Assembly: GCA_037974665.1 (NCBI GenBank)
Contig: CM075770.1
Span: forward strand, 66,413,850 to 66,477,849
Origin: Ehretia macrophylla
Taxonomy: Eukaryota; Streptophyta; Magnoliopsida; Boraginales; Ehretiaceae
Direction: 5' to 3'
Length of the DNA stretch: 64,000 nt
The notes under the pieces are model-generated. The model worked only from the letters and a program-made list of their open reading frames with translations. It ran no database searches and had not been told where the DNA came from. Made by a program: the position numbers and the translations under genes. Each line of letters begins with the position of its first letter. Position 1 is the stretch's first letter. Shown here piece by piece: positions 24,426 through 37,598 of this stretch.

Positions 24426-24986
24426 GTCATGTTGTGGGTACAAATCCTTTGTGTGTTGAAGGTTCACAGTCGCAGCCCAAAGAGATGACCCATTCAAAAG
24501 GCCCAATGGGCTTAACAACAATCCATCCAATTTAACAACGTAGCATCCTCGCAAGACGTGATATCGACATATTGTAGGGCCCTATAATACCTCGCGAGTT
24601 AGGTTGTCGTCCTTTTAACAGCACACGACATACGATCCGAGACTCAAAAATAGAGCAAAAGAAGAAAAATGGCCCGAAACGGATGAAAACGTTTGATTTT
24701 GGGCTCTAAAAATAAGCGCGGCCGAGCAGGCTTGCGGCCCCCATCGTAGAGCTCTCAGAGAGCTTTCCAATGGTATGTTGTGCATTGCGTAAATCCTTAC
24801 GGATCAAAACTTATGGGCACCGGAGCGACAGAGACCTGGTCACAAGCCCTACGCCGACGGTTTGCGGGCCCAACCACTACGTGAAGCGAAGTTGTCTTGC
24901 CCAAGGTGCCGTGGGATTCGATAATAGAAATGTGGTGGATGAAGTTTCTTGGCTACCGTAACCGGGGCAGGAAAAATTGAAAAGGG

Positions 24987-25104
24987 GGGTACAACACTAG
25001 GATTTCCCAGGGGGTCACCCATCCTAGTACTACTCTCGCCCAAGCATGCTTAACTTCGGAGTTCTGATCGGATCCGGTGCATCAGTGCTGGTATGATTGC
25101 ACCC
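24987..25104 (-). rRNA. 5S ribosomal RNA
   Basis: Changes at RNA 7, 22, 36, 58, 102, 107 and 114. Box C is intact. Confidence 0.92.
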
Positions 25105-25666
25105 ATCATCTTGAGGGCATAAATCCTTTATGTGTTGACGGTTCACAATCCCAGCCCAGAGAGATGGCTCATTGAAAAGGCCCAATGGGCTTAACAACAA
25201 CCCATCCGCTTTAACAACGTAGCATCCTCTTAAGACGTGATATCGACGTGTTGTGGGGCCCTATAATATCCCGCGAGTTAGGTTGTCATCTTTTTAACAG
25301 CTCACGACGTACGATCCAGGACGAAAACACAGAGCAAAAGAAGAAAATTAGCCCAAAACTGATGAAAAAATTCGATTTTGGGCTCCGAAAATAGGTGCAA
25401 CAAAGAAGGCTAGTTGCCCCCATCGTAGAGCTCTCGGAGAGCTTTCCAACGATATGTTATATGCTGCGTAACTCCTTACGGATCAAAAGTTATGGGCACC
25501 GGAGCGACGGGGACCTTGTTATAAGCCTTACACCCTCTGTTTGCGGGCCCAGCCTCTACGTGAAGCGAAGTTGTCTTGCCCAAGGTGCTGTGGGATTCGG
25601 TAATAGAAATGTGGTGTATAAAGTATCTTGACAACCCTAACCGTGGCAAAAAAAATTGTAAAGGGG

Positions 25667-25783
25667 AGGTACAACATGAGGACTACCAGGGGGTCACCCA
25701 TCCTAGTACTACTCTCGCCCAAGCACGCTTAACTTCGGAGTTCTGATGGGATCCGCTGCATTCGTGCTGGTATGATCGCACCT
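25667..25783 (-). rRNA. 5S ribosomal RNA with 1-nt deletion
   Basis: 117 nt. One base is lost around RNA 97-101, at the box C edge, plus changes at 1, 21, 28, 108, 114 and 118. Confidence 0.88.
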
Positions 25784-26344
25784 GTCATGTTGTGAGCACA
25801 AATCCTTTATGTGTTGACCATTCACAGTCCAAGCCCAGAGAGATGGCCCATTCAAAAGGCCCAATGGGCTTAACGACAACCCATCCGCTTCAACAACGCA
25901 GCATCCTCGCATGACGTGATATCGACGCGTTGTAGGGCCCTCTAATGTCCAACGAGTTATGTTGTCGTCCTTTTAACAGCTCACGACTTACGATCCGGGA
26001 TGGAAAAATAGAGCAAAAGAAGAAAAGTGGCCTAAAATTGATGAAAATGTTGGATTTTGGGCTCCGAAAACATGCGCAACCAAGCAGGCTTGCTGCCCCC
26101 GTCGTAGAGCTCTCGGAGAGCTTTCGAACGGTATGCTGTGCGGCACATAACTCCTTACAAATCAAAAGTTATGGGCACCGGAGCGACAGAGACCTGGTTA
26201 CAAGCCCTACGCCCTCGGTTTACGGGCCCAGCCTCTGTGTGAAGCGAAGTTGCATTGCCCAAGGTGCCGTGGGATTCGGTAATAGAAATGTGGTGGATAA
26301 AGCATCTTGGCAACCCTAACCGGGGCATAAAAAATTGAAAAAGG

Positions 26345-26462
26345 GGGTGCAACATGAGAACTTCCTAAGGGGTCACCCATCCTACTACTACTCTCACCCA
26401 AGCATGCTTAACTTCGGAGTTCTGATGGGATCCGGTGCATTAGTGCTGGTATGATCGCACCC
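26345..26462 (-). rRNA. 5S ribosomal RNA
   Basis: Changes at RNA 58, 67, 78, 95, 97, 104 and 108. The 5' half is intact. Confidence 0.91.
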
Positions 26463-27023
26463 GTCATGTTGTAGGCACAAATCCTTTATGTGTTGATGGT
26501 TCACTGTCCCAGCCTAGAGAGATGGCCCATTCAGAAGGCCCAATGGGCTTAACGACAACGCATCCGCTTCAACAACACAGCATCCTTACAAGACGTGATA
26601 TATACGAGTTGTAGGGGCCTGTAATATCCTGCGAGTTAGGTTGTCGTCCTTTTAACAACTCACGACGTACGATCCGGGACGAAAAAACAGAGCAAAAGAA
26701 GGAAAGTGGCCCGAAACTGATAAAATATTCGATTTTGGGCTCTGAAAACAGGCGCAGCTTAGCAGGCTTGCTGCGCCCATCGTAGAGCTCTCGGTGAGCT
26801 TTTCAACAGTATGCCTTGCACCACGTAACTCCTTACGGATTAAAAGGTAAGGGCACCGAAGCGACGGAGACCTGGTCACAAGCCCCACGCCCTCGGTTTA
26901 CGGTCCCAGCCTCCACGTGAAGCGAAGTTGTCTTGCCCAAGGTGCTGTGGGATTTGGTAATAGAAATGTGGTGGATAAAGTATCTTGGCAACCCTAACTA
27001 GGGAAAAAAAATTTGAAAAGGGG

Positions 27024-27141
27024 GGGTGCAACATGAGGACTTCCCAGGGGGTCACCCATCCTAGAACTACTCTCGCCCACGCACACTTAACTTCGGTGTT
27101 CTAAAGGGATCCGATGTAGTAGTGCTGGTATGATCGCACCC
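27024..27141 (-). rRNA. 5S ribosomal RNA
   Basis: About ten changes: RNA 23, 25, 28, 37, 39, 45, 57, 62, 77 and 108. Box A is hit twice. Confidence 0.89.
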
Positions 27142-27702
27142 ATCATGTTGTGGGCACAAATCCTTTATGTGTTGACGGTTCATAGTCCCAGCCCAGAGAG
27201 ATGGCCCATTCAAAAGTCCTAATGGGCTTAACGACAACCTATCCGCTTCAACAACGCAACATCCATGCAAGACGTGATATCAACGCGTTGTAAGGCCCTC
27301 TAATGCCCTGCGAGTTATGTTGTTGTCCTTTTAACAGCTAACGACGTACGATCTGGGATGAAAATACAGAGCAACAGAAGAAAAATTGCCCGAAACTGAT
27401 GAAAATACTCGATTTTGGGCTCCAAAAATGGGCACAACCGAGTAGGCTTGCTGCCCCAATCGTTGAGCTCTATGAGAGTTCTCCAACTGTATGTTGTCCA
27501 CCGCGTAACTCCTTACGGATCAAAAGTTATGGGCACTGGAGCGACGGAGACCTAGTCAAAAGCCCTATGCCCTCAGTTTGCAGGCCCAGCCTCTACGTGA
27601 AGCGAATGTTTCTTGCCCAAGGTGCCGTGGGATTCGGTAATAGAAATGTGGTGGATAAAGTATCTTGGCAACCCTAACCGGGGCAGAAAAAATTGAAAAA
27701 TG

Positions 27703-27820
27703 GGGTGCAACACGAGAACTTCTCAGGGGGTCACCCATCCTAGTACTACTCTCGCCTAAGCACGCTTAACTTTGGAGTTCTGATGGGATCCGGTGCATTA
27801 GTACTGGTATGATCGCACCC
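27703..27820 (-). rRNA. 5S ribosomal RNA
   Basis: Five changes: RNA 18, 48, 64, 99 and 104. Confidence 0.93.
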
Positions 27821-28382
27821 GTCATGTTATGGGCACAAATCCTTTATGTGTTGACCGTTCACAGTCCCAGCCCAGAGAGATGGCCTATTCAAAATGCCCA
27901 ATGGGCTTAACGAGAACCCATTCGCTTCAACAACGCAGTATCCTTGGAAGACGTGATATCGACGTGTTGTAGGGCCCTGTAATATCCCGCGAGTTAGGTT
28001 GTCGTCCTTTTAATAGCTCACGACGTACGACCCAGGATGAAAAAATAGAGCAAAAGAAGAAAAGTTGCCCGAAACTAATGAAAACATTCGATTTTGGGCT
28101 CCGAAAATAGGCGTAGCCGAGCAGCCTGGCTGCGCTCGTCATAGAGCTCTCGGAGAGCTTTCCAATGGTATGCTGTGTACCGCGTAACTCCTTACGGATC
28201 AAAAGTTATGGGCACTGGAGTGACGGAGACCTAGTCACAAGCCCTACGCCCTCGGTTTGCGGGCCCAGCCTCTACGTGAAGCGATGTTGTTTTGCCCAAG
28301 GTGTCGTGGGATTCGGTAATAGAAATGTTCGGGATAAAGTATCTTGGCAACCTTAACCGGGGCAAAAAAAATTGAAAAGTGG

Positions 28383-28500
28383 AGATGCATCCCGAGGACT
28401 TCCCAGGGGGTCACCCATCCTAGTACTACTCTTGCCCAAGCACGCTTAACTTCGGAGTTTTGATGGGATCCGGTGCATTAGTGCTGGTATGATCGCACCT
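28383..28500 (-). rRNA. 5S ribosomal RNA
   Basis: Changes at RNA 1, 41, 68, 109, 111, 116 and 118. The 3' terminal helix strand is damaged. Partner of 29737. Confidence 0.9.
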
Positions 28501-29059
28501 GTCATGTTGTGGGCGGAAAGCCATTATGTGTTGACGGTTCACAGTCCCAGCCCAGAGAGATGGCCCATTCAAAAGGCCCAATAGGCTTAACGACAACCCA
28601 TCCTCTTCAATAACGCAACATCCTCGCTAGAGGTGATATGGACGCGTAGTAGGACCCTTTAATGTCCCGTGAGTTAGGTTGTCGTACTTTTAACAGCTCA
28701 CGACGTACGATCTGGGACACAAAAATAGAGCAAGAGAAGAAAAGTGGCCCGAAACTGATGAAAACATTCGATTTTGGGCTCCGAAAATAGGCACAGCCGA
28801 GCAGCCTGGTTGCGCTCGTCATAGAGCTCTCAGAGAGCTTTCCAACGGTATGCTGTGCGCCACGTAACTCCTTACGGATCAAAAGTTATGGGCACTGGAG
28901 TGACGGAGACCTAGTCACAAGCCCCCTGCCCTCTGTTTACGGGCCCAGCCACTACGTGAAGCGAAGTTGTCTTGCCTAAGGTCCCGTGCGATTCGGTAAT
29001 AGAAATGTGGTGGATAAAGTATCTTGGCAAGCCTAACTGGGGAAAAAAATTGAAAAGGG

Positions 29060-29176
29060 GGATACAACACGAGAACTTCCTAGGGGGTCACCCATCCTAG
29101 TACTACTCTTGCCCAAGCACGCTTAACTTTGGAGTTTTGATGGGATCCGGTGCATAGTGCTGGTATGATCGCACCT
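29060..29176 (-). rRNA. 5S ribosomal RNA with 1-nt deletion
   Basis: 117 nt. One base is missing around RNA 22-23, with about eight substitutions (1, 41, 48, 68, 97, 104, 114, 116). Confidence 0.88.
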
Positions 29177-29736
29177 GTCATGTTGTGGGCGCAAATCCTT
29201 TATGTGTTGACGGTTCACAGTCCCAGCCCAGGGAGATGGCCCATTCAAAAGGCCCAATGGGCTTAACGACAACCCATCCTCTTCAATAACGCAACATCCT
29301 CGCTAGAGGTGATATGGACGCGTAGTAGGACCCTTTAATGTCCCGCGAGTTAGGTTGTCGTACTTTTAACAGCTCACGGCGTACGATCTGGGACACAAAA
29401 ATAGAGAAAGAGAAGAAAGTGGCCCGAAACTAATGAAAACATTCGATTTTGGGCTCCAAAAATAGGCACAGCCGAGCAGCCTGGCTGCGCTCATCATAGA
29501 GCTCTCGGGGAGCTTTCCAATGGTATGCTATGTACCGCGTAACTCATTACGGATCAGAAGTTATGGGCACCGGAGAGACGGATACCTAGTCATAAGCCCT
29601 ACGCCCTCGGTTTGTGGGCCTAGCCTCTACATGAAGCGATGTTGTTTTGCCCAAGGTGCCGTGGGATTCGGGAATAGAAATGTTCGGGATAAAGTATCTG
29701 GCAACCTTAACCGGGGCAAAAAAAATTGAAAAGTGG

Positions 29737-29854
29737 GGATGCATCACGAGGACTTCCCAGAGGGTCACCCATCCTAGTACTACTCTTGCCCAAGCACGCT
29801 TAACTTTGGAGTTTTGATGGGATCCGGTGCATTAGTGCTGGTATGATCGCACCT
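29737..29854 (-). rRNA. 5S ribosomal RNA
   Basis: Changes at RNA 1, 41, 48, 68, 94, 111 and 116. Several are shared with 28383. Confidence 0.91.
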
Positions 29855-30415
29855 GTCATGTTGTGGGCGCAAATCCTTTATGTGTTGACGGTTCACTATC
29901 CCAGCCCAGAGAGATGGCCCATTCAAAAGGCCCAATAGGCTTAACGACAACCCATCCTCTTCAATAACGCAACATCCTCGCTAGAGGTGATATGGACGCG
30001 TAATAGGACCCTTTAATTTCCCGCGAGTTAGGTTGTCGTACTTTTAACAGCTCACGACGTATGATCTAGGACAAAAAAATAGAGCAAGAGAAGAAAAGTG
30101 GCCCAAAACTGATGAAAACATTCAATTTTAGGCTTTGAAAACAAGCGCAACTCAGCAGGCTTGCTGCCCACATCGTAGAGCTCTCGGAGAGCTTTCCAAT
30201 AGTATGTTGTGGGCCGCGTAACTCCTTACGGATCAAAAGTTATGGGCACTTGAGCGACGATGACCTGGCCACAAACCCTACGCTCTCAATTTGCCGGCCC
30301 AGCCTCTACGTCAAGCGTTGTTGTCTTGCCCAAGATGTCGTGGAATTTAGTAATAGATATGTGGTGGATAAAGTATCTTGGCAACCCTAACCGAGGCAAA
30401 AAAAATTGAAAAAGG

Positions 30416-30534
30416 GGGTGCAACACTAGGACTTCCCAGGGGGGTCACCCATCCTAGTACTACTCTCGCCCAAGCACGCTTAACTTCGGAGTCTCGATGG
30501 GATCCGATGGATTAGTGCTGGTATGATCACACCT
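30416..30534 (-). rRNA. 5S ribosomal RNA with 1-nt insertion
   Basis: 119 nt. One extra C lies in the C-run of box C, with changes at 1, 6, 25, 28, 40-42 and 107. Confidence 0.89.
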
Positions 30535-31095
30535 GTCATGTTGAGGGCACAAATCCTTTATGTGTTGACGGTTCACAGTCCCAGCCTAGAGAGATGGCCC
30601 ATTCAAAAGGCCCAATGGGCTTAACGACAACCCATTCGCTTCAACAATGCAGCATCCTCGTAAGACGTGATATCGACGCATTGTAGGGCCCTGTAATATC
30701 CTGCGAGTTAGGTTGTCTTCCTTTTAACAGCTCATGACGTACGATCCGGGACTGAAAAATAGAGCAAAAGAAGGAAAGTAACCCGAAACTGATGAAAACA
30801 TTTGATTTTATGCTCCAAAATAGGAATAGCTGAGCAGGCTTACTGCCCCCGTCGTAGAGCTCTCGGAGAGCTTTCCAACGGTATGTTGTGCACCGCATAA
30901 CTCCTTACATATTAAAAGTTATGGGTACCGGAGCGACAGAAACCTGGTCACAAGCCCCATGCCCTCGGTTTGCGGGCCCAGCCTCTACGTGAAGCGAAGT
31001 TGTCTTGCCCATGGTGCCGTGGGATTCAGTAATAGAAATGTGGTGGATAAAGTATCTTGGCAACCCTAACCGGGGCAAAAAAAATTGAAAAGGCT

Positions 31096-31213
31096 GGGTG
31101 CAACACGAGGACTTCCCATGGGGTCACCCATCCTAGTACTACTCTCGCCCAAGCACGCTTAACTTCAGAGTTCTAAGGGGATCTAGTGCATTAGTGCTTG
31201 TATGATCGCACCC
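31096..31213 (-). rRNA. 5S ribosomal RNA
   Basis: Changes at RNA 15, 29, 30, 37, 39, 47 and 95. It is the last copy before the nested retrotransposon block. Confidence 0.92.
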
Positions 31214-31575
31214 GTCATGTTGCGAGCACAAATCCTTTATGTGTTCACGGTTCACAGTCCCAGCCCAGAGAGATGGCCCATTCAAAAGGCCCAATGGGCT
31301 TAACGACAACCCATCCGCTTCAACAACACAGCATCCTCGCAAAATGTGATATCGACGCATTTTAGGGCCCTGTAATATCCCGCGAGTTAGGTTGTAGTCC
31401 TTTTAACAGCTCACGACATACGATCCAATAGAAAAAACAGAGCAAAAGAGGGAAAGTGGACCGAAACTGATGAAAACGTTCGATTTTGGGCTCCAAAAAC
31501 AGGCACAGCTGAGTGGGCTTGTTTTCCCCATCGTAGAGCTCTCGAAGATCTTTCCAATGGTATGCTGTGCGCAGC

Positions 31576-31580
31576 GTAAC
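31576..31580. repeat. target site duplication, left copy
   Basis: GTAAC directly before the LTR at 31581. The right-hand counterpart at 51043-51047 reads ATAAC. Uninterrupted spacers read GTAACTCC here, so the pair is a 5-bp duplication with one later G-to-A change. Confidence 0.8.
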
Positions 31581-32060
31581 TGTGAAACCCATGAAACCTC
31601 GTACCAAGCTTACATGCATTTTATAACATTTCATACATTTTTGCATCATTTAATGTATCTTTATATCAACTAATATGAATTTATATCGTTTTATGTGCCT
31701 ATGCCTCGATTAACGTGTATTTAAATTCAAGTACGTATCCTTGAGTAATTTGGGTAACGTAGATAATAATTAAATCATTTTATATGTTTTAAATTGATTT
31801 ATGTGCATTTATCTCAATTTACGTATATTTCATCGTTTAACGTGCACGTGAATAAATTATATCGTGTAACTAGTAATTGGAACCAACTAAGTTCAATGTA
31901 AAGATACCTTAAAACAACTCAAAATAACAATAGAATGCAAGCACAAATGAAGCTATGAAGTAAACTCAACTCATTTACAATAGTCTAACTTAGGAGCTAA
32001 TTTTACCTAAATTACCAAACTCCAATTAATATGATTTTGGTCTAGAATCGAAGGTTATCA

Positions 32061-35000
32061 TGTCACGCCCCAATCCGGCCTATAAAGGTTAGACTAGGGT
32101 ATGATCTAAATGTTCCGGACACGTCTCATACTTAGCCGTTCATGAAGATTTAACACTTAATGTTTTGGCCTAAACTCCAAAGTTTTCCGAAAAACCGGCA
32201 GCATAACGGCTATAATTGGGCTCTTTGGTTTGGCCTAATTCTCTAAACGCCCTAAATTTCTCTAATCTCAATTTCATTTCCAACTAGGATTACCATTTAA
32301 CATCAATTGAAATGCCTATTGGTTATCTCGATGTCTCGTTTGATTTATTTATCCTCGTTACAAAAGTACCTATTGATCTTAGCTTAAAAGCATGTACCTG
32401 TTTAAGATTGGATAGGTTCATTTACTTAGTCCTTACCTAATACGTCATAACCTATGATAGATACTAGCAGTAATAGTAGCAAAACGATCATAGTAGTGTC
32501 TAGCAATATCAGTACAAACCAAAATTAGACCCCAAATTACAACGGGGGTCTTTTTACATTACAAATAGCAAGCAACGTAAAAGAAATAGTGTTCAAGTAG
32601 CATATAGTTCACAAGTAGCCACAATCACGCAAAGCACACAAGACAGGCAATCACTCCAAGGATTCATCGTTAGCCACACCGTCCTCAGGTACCTGTTCTG
32701 GATCTTCTTCATTTGAGATGATAAAAGAGGGTGAGTCCTTATGAACTCAGCGAGGGGGAACGAGAAATAGGTTTTGAAACTCATTTTTCGGTTCAACTTA
32801 TGAAATCCTTTTGCAAGCATGAATATAACAATAATATAAGTACAGGGACAGAAATACCAGTCTTTCCTCCCCGAGGTTCTCTAGGAACCAAGAGAGAGTA
32901 CTTATACACATAGTAAAAGGATACAGTGAGCTTTTGCTCTCAGATCAGTTCCAGAATCAATTGTTATGGCCAACTTCAAATCATCCCCTTAACACGCCAG
33001 GTGGGTGTACTCCGGATGTACCCCGAAATCCTACGACCTAACTCTCCGAGGAAGTCTAGCCCCCAAGCGAGAGAGGGAATGGGACCATGGTAGTCACGGG
33101 TACACCAGCAAGCCCGATGTCGCCCGGTGTGCGTGATCGCTACTATGCCGACATGAAAGGTTGCAACCTTCTATGCAGTGCACATTTATGACATTAATAT
33201 ATCACGTTAGGAGGACAACAAAGTAGGTTGCCTCCGGACAGTTATAAGATTGCACATTGACAAGCAAACAGGCAGGGCATGATAAGACAAGTAATTTCAC
33301 TTGAAAGGCATATAGAGTTATATGAACATTAAACGGGCAGCCATGTAACACATGTAAATCAAGCCATATAACTCATTTCGAAGTCCACGTAATCAGGTGA
33401 TAGGATTATTCAACATGCAACAACATCTACGTGGGTTCGGATGCAGGAAAAGCCTATTTGTCAACATGCAATGATCAAAATTACATTTAAGGTTATAAGG
33501 GCATCTACGGGCAGCCTACTAAGCATATAATTCCACACAATATCCAAATGATCATCACTTAGAAAGACTACCTAGTCATTAGGGTTTCCATTTCGTGCAT
33601 ATCCGTGCAATTTAAGCCCAAAACCAACTCAAGGTCAATCTCAAGCCACGCATCATTTAATCCAACATCCTCAAACATTCAAAACAGTCCACACAACATT
33701 CCAAAGCTACAATCCCAAGCATTTAATTCAACAAGAGAAATCACAACAATTTTCTAAGCACAACACTAAGTGAAACCCTTACTGCAATAGGCTGTTTTCT
33801 CACAATCATTAAGATAAGCAAACAATATCAAATTCCAGTGAATAAGATGTCAAATTAAATCTTAAGAAGTGAACTAAAATCAGAAACAAACCTTGCATCA
33901 TTTGGAGTTCCAGATCGTTAGTTATAGCCGAAACAGTGGGATAGCACAAAACTGTCCAGATTTGCACACATTTCGATAATTGACGTTTTTGAGGTCCTTC
34001 GGGTCAGATTGAGCCTTAGGCCATTTCTTACAAATATGTCCAAAACTGAAAAATATAGCAGCACACAAAATTTGATGCATTTTGGACATCATTTACTAAG
34101 TCAAATCTGGTTCGTTCTACAAGGTAAGTGCATCTGTCAAAACCTGCTTCATTTTTTTCCAGATTTCCAGATTTGGATACATTTTAAAGATTTGCCATTT
34201 TGAGGACATTAGAGTCAGAATTAGCTTTGGCCTATTTCTGTGAAAAATGTTCAGAACTGGCAAAAATAGTCACTTACCAATTTTAATGCATTTTCAACAT
34301 CATTTTCCTAGCAAAAATTACATCGGAACAACTGGTCAGAGAGCTGTCACATAATCCGACTTCACCTATCATCAGTTTCAAGCCAAGATCTTGCCATGCA
34401 TGGTTGAAGAAGCTTATGAACGAACATACAACTCAAGTACACAAGAAAATACATACATTTATGAGCATGCATGTGAATTTTTGAAGGATTTTCAAAAGGT
34501 TTTAGCCCTCACCTTAGCAATCAACCAAGAGGATGCACAAAAACTTGTTGAAGCAAACTTTTCTTCTTCTCCTTTGCCTAGCCGAGATTCCAACTAGATT
34601 TTCTCTTTTTTCCTAGCTTAGTGACCAAGCTCTTAGTACATGCATGGGGTTAGAACAAGAAGAAAAGAAATGGAAGCTTAAAAACTCACATAGGGCCGAA
34701 ATGAAGACTTCAAAGGACATGCATGTGTGATTTTCGTATCCTAGCTTGTTTGCTTGAGTTTCTTTGATTGTTGCTTGTCTGGATGCACCATGAGTTGATG
34801 AAAATGAGCAAGAGATGGTGAGAGATCAGCCAAGGCCGAGAGATGGTGAGGAGAATGAGAGGGAGAGAGAGAAGATTGAGGAAGAAATGAGAGAATATGA
34901 CAAAGAGTGATGTTTTGCATTGTTTCAAGCATATGGTCGGCCTTGGGCAGCCTAGTTTCAGTCTTTTTGTGTCTTCAAGGAGTTATTTTAAAATGCTAGC

Positions 35001-35583
35001 TTGGGCAATGGTTTTTTGGTCGAACAAGGAGAGGAAATTGTGGTGGTTTTGAGCAATTTTTTTATGCATTGATAAGTGTTTTTGTGTCATGACTTGTCTA
35101 GAATCATTTTGAATTAAACATGCATGCAAAGAAACCACATAGTGGTCGGCCAAAGCTTCTCAATAATCTGAATTTTTGTCATGTTTTGGATGTTATTTAA
35201 TTGTGTCTTGAAAGTGCAAAAAGAATAAGGAATGTCTAGTGTTTAGTGAATTTTTTGTCTTCTAGTGAGTTGAATTAGGATTATAATATAGATAGTGGAT
35301 TTTGTAGGATTGTTTAATAGTCTAGTGCTCCGTGTAAGAAGCTTTCTTGATTAGCGTGAGTGCACGCTTTCCTAGGTCTAAGGCACGCACTACGAGGTAG
35401 GACACAAACTACGAGACGAACGTATGTTTTTCAAGTAAATGCACGAAAACCTAAATGAATACACGTAATTCAATGCATGGCACATAAAATGAGCACAATT
35501 CTTAAACCTAGGTCAAGGCACACAAATCTAGATTAGGGCACACGAAATGAGGTATCGCACGCAAATCGGGATCGGGCCTCACA
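32061..35583 (-). repeat. 3' LTR of gypsy element
   Basis: 3,523 bp, bounded TGTCAC...CTCACA on the plus strand. It shares with the other LTR an internal duplication of about 210 bp (near 33959 and 34169), a GA-rich tract (34843-34895) and the hairpin at 32733-32748. Confidence 0.92.
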
Positions 35584-35596
35584 TCCTCCCCTCCTT
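35584..35596 (-). other. polypurine tract
   Basis: Minus strand AAGGAGGGGAGGA directly before the 3' LTR start TGTGAGG; this is the plus-strand primer for reverse transcription. It is identical to the tract of the gag-only element at 48551-48563. Confidence 0.85.
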
Positions 35597-35636
35597 AAAA
35601 GAATTTCGTCCCGAAATTCAATATTACCTTTGAAAT

Positions 35637-35790
35637 AAAGCTGGATATTGCTGCTCCATCTGGTCTCGCCTTTCCCATGTTGCTTCTTCGACTCCATGAT
35701 GATCCCACAGCACTTTCACCATTGGTATGATCTGGTGGGCAACTCCCGATCCTGTTGGTCTAGGATCCAAATGGGCTTTTCCTCGTAAGA
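35637..35790 (-). other. chromodomain remnant
   Basis: The minus-strand region after the integrase motif encodes, across a 1-base frame change near 35728, a short segment with the VLW and EEATWE landmarks of chromovirus C-terminal chromodomains. Such domains are thought to target integration to heterochromatin. It lies about 55 bp from the polypurine tract. Confidence 0.7.
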
Positions 35791-37107
35791 CAAGTTCTCC
35801 CGAAGCTGCAACGCGTCTGGCTCCAAGATATGCAACGAATCAGGATGATACTTCCGCAGCATCGAAACATGAAAGACGTCGTGAATATTGGAGAGGTTCT
35901 GGGGTAGTACTAGGTGATACGCCAACTTGCCAACCTTCTCAACTATCTCGAATGGTCCTACAAATCTCGGGCTCAACTTTCCAGCCTTGCCATGTTTAAT
36001 CAGTCCCCTCCGGGGTGATATCTTCAAGAACACTTTGTCGCCAACCTCGAACTCGAGATTCCGTCTCCGTCGGTCTGCATAACTATTCTGCCTGCTCTGG
36101 GAAGTAAGCATCCGTTTTCGGATGAGGTGGATATTATCAACAGTCTTCATAAGTTCAGGTAAAAGGGTCGGGTCAAAAGTCTTCGTCTCACCTACTTCAT
36201 CCCAGTAAATTGGGGATCGACACTTACGTCCATACAGCGCCTCAAATGGGGCCATCCTGATAGTGGCCTGATAACTATTATTATAAGAGAACTCCGCTAG
36301 AGATAGATATTTCTCCCAACCTTTCCCAAAGTCTAAAACACACGCCCTCAGCATATCCTCCAGAATTTGAATAGTTCTCTCCGATTGTCCATCAGTCTGA
36401 GGGTGATAAGCCGTGCTGAAACTCAACTTCGTTCCCAAAGCTTCTTGCAATCTCTTCCAAAATCGGGAAGTAAAACGGGGATCCCTATCCGATACAATAC
36501 TCACTGGAATCCCGTGCAATTTTACAATTTTCGTTACATACATATCTCCCAATTTCTCTAGACTATCCTCCTTGTTCATCAGTAAAAAGTGTGCCGACTT
36601 AGTCAATCTATCCACAATGACCCAGACAGCGTCATGACCCTTTTGCGATCTGGGTAGGTCCATAACAAAATCCATAGTGATATGTTCCCATTTCCATTGA
36701 GGAATCTCCAATGGCTGAAGTAAACCTGCGGGTCGTTGATGTTCCGCTTTGACTCTCTGGCAAGTCAAACACCGTGCCACAAACTCCGCAATTTCTCTTT
36801 TCATGTTATTCCACCAATAGTGTTGCTTCAAATCCCGGTACATCTTTGTTCCACCGGGGTGAATAGTATATCTTGAATTATGGGCTTCTTCAAGAATCTT
36901 CTTTTTCAGCTCTGGCTCATTGGGAACACAAATCCGATTCCTAAACCTCCAAATACCGTCATTATGAAACTTGAAATCTGCGTTGCTTTCTTTAATCTTC
37001 TGAAATTGTTGGTCCTTCTGTTGAGCCTCTCGTAACTCAGGCAACAAAGCGATTGAACTTGAGTAGTGGCAAAAAGTAACCCTTTCCGAGTCAGTTGTGG
37101 CTTCCAC
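35716..37107 (-). CDS. integrase fragment (463 aa)
   Basis: In a different frame from RNase H. The HHCC zinc-binding domain has His 76, His 83, Cys 113 and Cys 116. The catalytic core has Asp 146, Asp 207 and Glu 243, giving the D,D-35-E spacing. [11 protein letters not shown] motif follows near residue 380. The C-terminus enters a chromodomain-like region ([15 protein letters not shown]) and then loses frame and stops. Catalytic residues are intact even though the polyprotein is broken. Confidence 0.93.
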   Translation of the reverse strand: MEATTDSERVTFCHYSSSIALLPELREAQQKDQQFQKIKESNADFKFHNDGIWRFRNRICVPNEPELKKKILEEAHNSRYTIHPGGTKMYRDLKQHYWWNNMKREIAEFVARCLTCQRVKAEHQRPAGLLQPLEIPQWKWEHITMDFVMDLPRSQKGHDAVWVIVDRLTKSAHFLLMNKEDSLEKLGDMYVTKIVKLHGIPVSIVSDRDPRFTSRFWKRLQEALGTKLSFSTAYHPQTDGQSERTIQILEDMLRACVLDFGKGWEKYLSLAEFSYNNSYQATIRMAPFEALYGRKCRSPIYWDEVGETKTFDPTLLPELMKTVDNIHLIRKRMLTSQSRQNSYADRRRRNLEFEVGDKVFLKISPRRGLIKHGKAGKLSPRFVGPFEIVEKVGKLAYHLVLPQNLSNIHDVFHVSMLRKYHPDSLHILEPDALQLRENLSYEEKPIWILDQQDRELPTRSYQW

Positions 37108-37568
37108 AAAAATGCTTCCTCCAACAACTCCTGTACCTTGACTTCAAGTTTTTCCATGCTTTCTTTCCTACTTAAGGCATCTGCAACTACATTCGCTTTA
37201 CCGGGCACATAATTGATTGTGCAGTTATAATCATCCAAAAGCTCTATGCATCGTCTTTGCCTCATATTCAATTCCTTTTGAGAGAACAAGTATTTCAAGC
37301 TCTTATGATCAGTAAATACCTCGAACTTGTTACCCCACAGATAATGCCTCCATTTCTTGAGTGCAAACACAATTGCTGCTAATTCCAAATCATGCGTCGG
37401 GTAATTCAATTCATACGGCTTTGGTTTCCTAGAAGCATATGCAATCATTCTTCCATTTTGCATTAACACGCAACCCAATCCTTCTTTCGAAGCATCGCTA
37501 TAGATTACAAAACCTTGACTCCCTTCAGGCAATGCAAGAACAGGTGCGGTAGTCAATCTTTTCTTCAA
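36906..37568 (-). CDS. RNase H fragment (220 aa)
   Basis: Continues in the same frame. RNase H removes the RNA strand during reverse transcription. It shows [12 protein letters not shown] (Asp 25), [30 protein letters not shown] and the closing DALSRK near residue 130. The last 70 or so residues are out of frame after a shift near 37110, and the true continuation is in the integrase piece. Confidence 0.9.
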   Translation of the reverse strand: MKKRLTTAPVLALPEGSQGFVIYSDASKEGLGCVLMQNGRMIAYASRKPKPYELNYPTHDLELAAIVFALKKWRHYLWGNKFEVFTDHKSLKYLFSQKELNMRQRRCIELLDDYNCTINYVPGKANVVADALSRKESMEKLEVKVQELLEEAFLWKPQLTRKGLLFATTQVQSLCCLSYERLNRRTNNFRRLKKATQISSFIMTVFGGLGIGFVFPMSQS

Positions 37569-37598
37569 CTCTTGGAAGCTGCTCTCACACTTATCATC

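Larger units (their letters stand above)
28264..30010. repeat. two- and three-unit 5S duplications
   Basis: 28383 and 29737 share the rare spacer variant GAAATGTTCGGGATAAAG (offset 1,354 bp). The spacer marker CTCGCTAGAGGTGATATGG occurs in three successive units (near 28622, 29300 and 29978). Confidence 0.82.
7217..31580 (-). repeat. 5S rDNA tandem array, segment 2
   Basis: Thirty-six 5S copies in head-to-tail minus-strand order with a period of about 672-683 bp. Its left edge abuts the outer end of a gypsy LTR and lacks about 88 bp of spacer compared with a normal unit. Its right edge is the insertion point of the gag-only LTR element. It contains several higher-order duplications, listed separately. 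Confidence 0.96.

Noticed and set aside
1..31580. Many open frames of 60-230 codons on both strands within the tandem array
   Set aside because: They are the same few translations of 5S gene and spacer repeated in every unit (for example frames containing MRGCCVVEADGLSLSPLG). They follow repeat periodicity and not codon constraint, and differ by stops and shifts from unit to unit.
34391..34597. Frame of 68 codons present in both LTRs of the gypsy element
   Set aside because: It appears twice only because the LTRs are copies of each other. It has no start context, no known domain and no support in the diverged LTR at 3610-7216.
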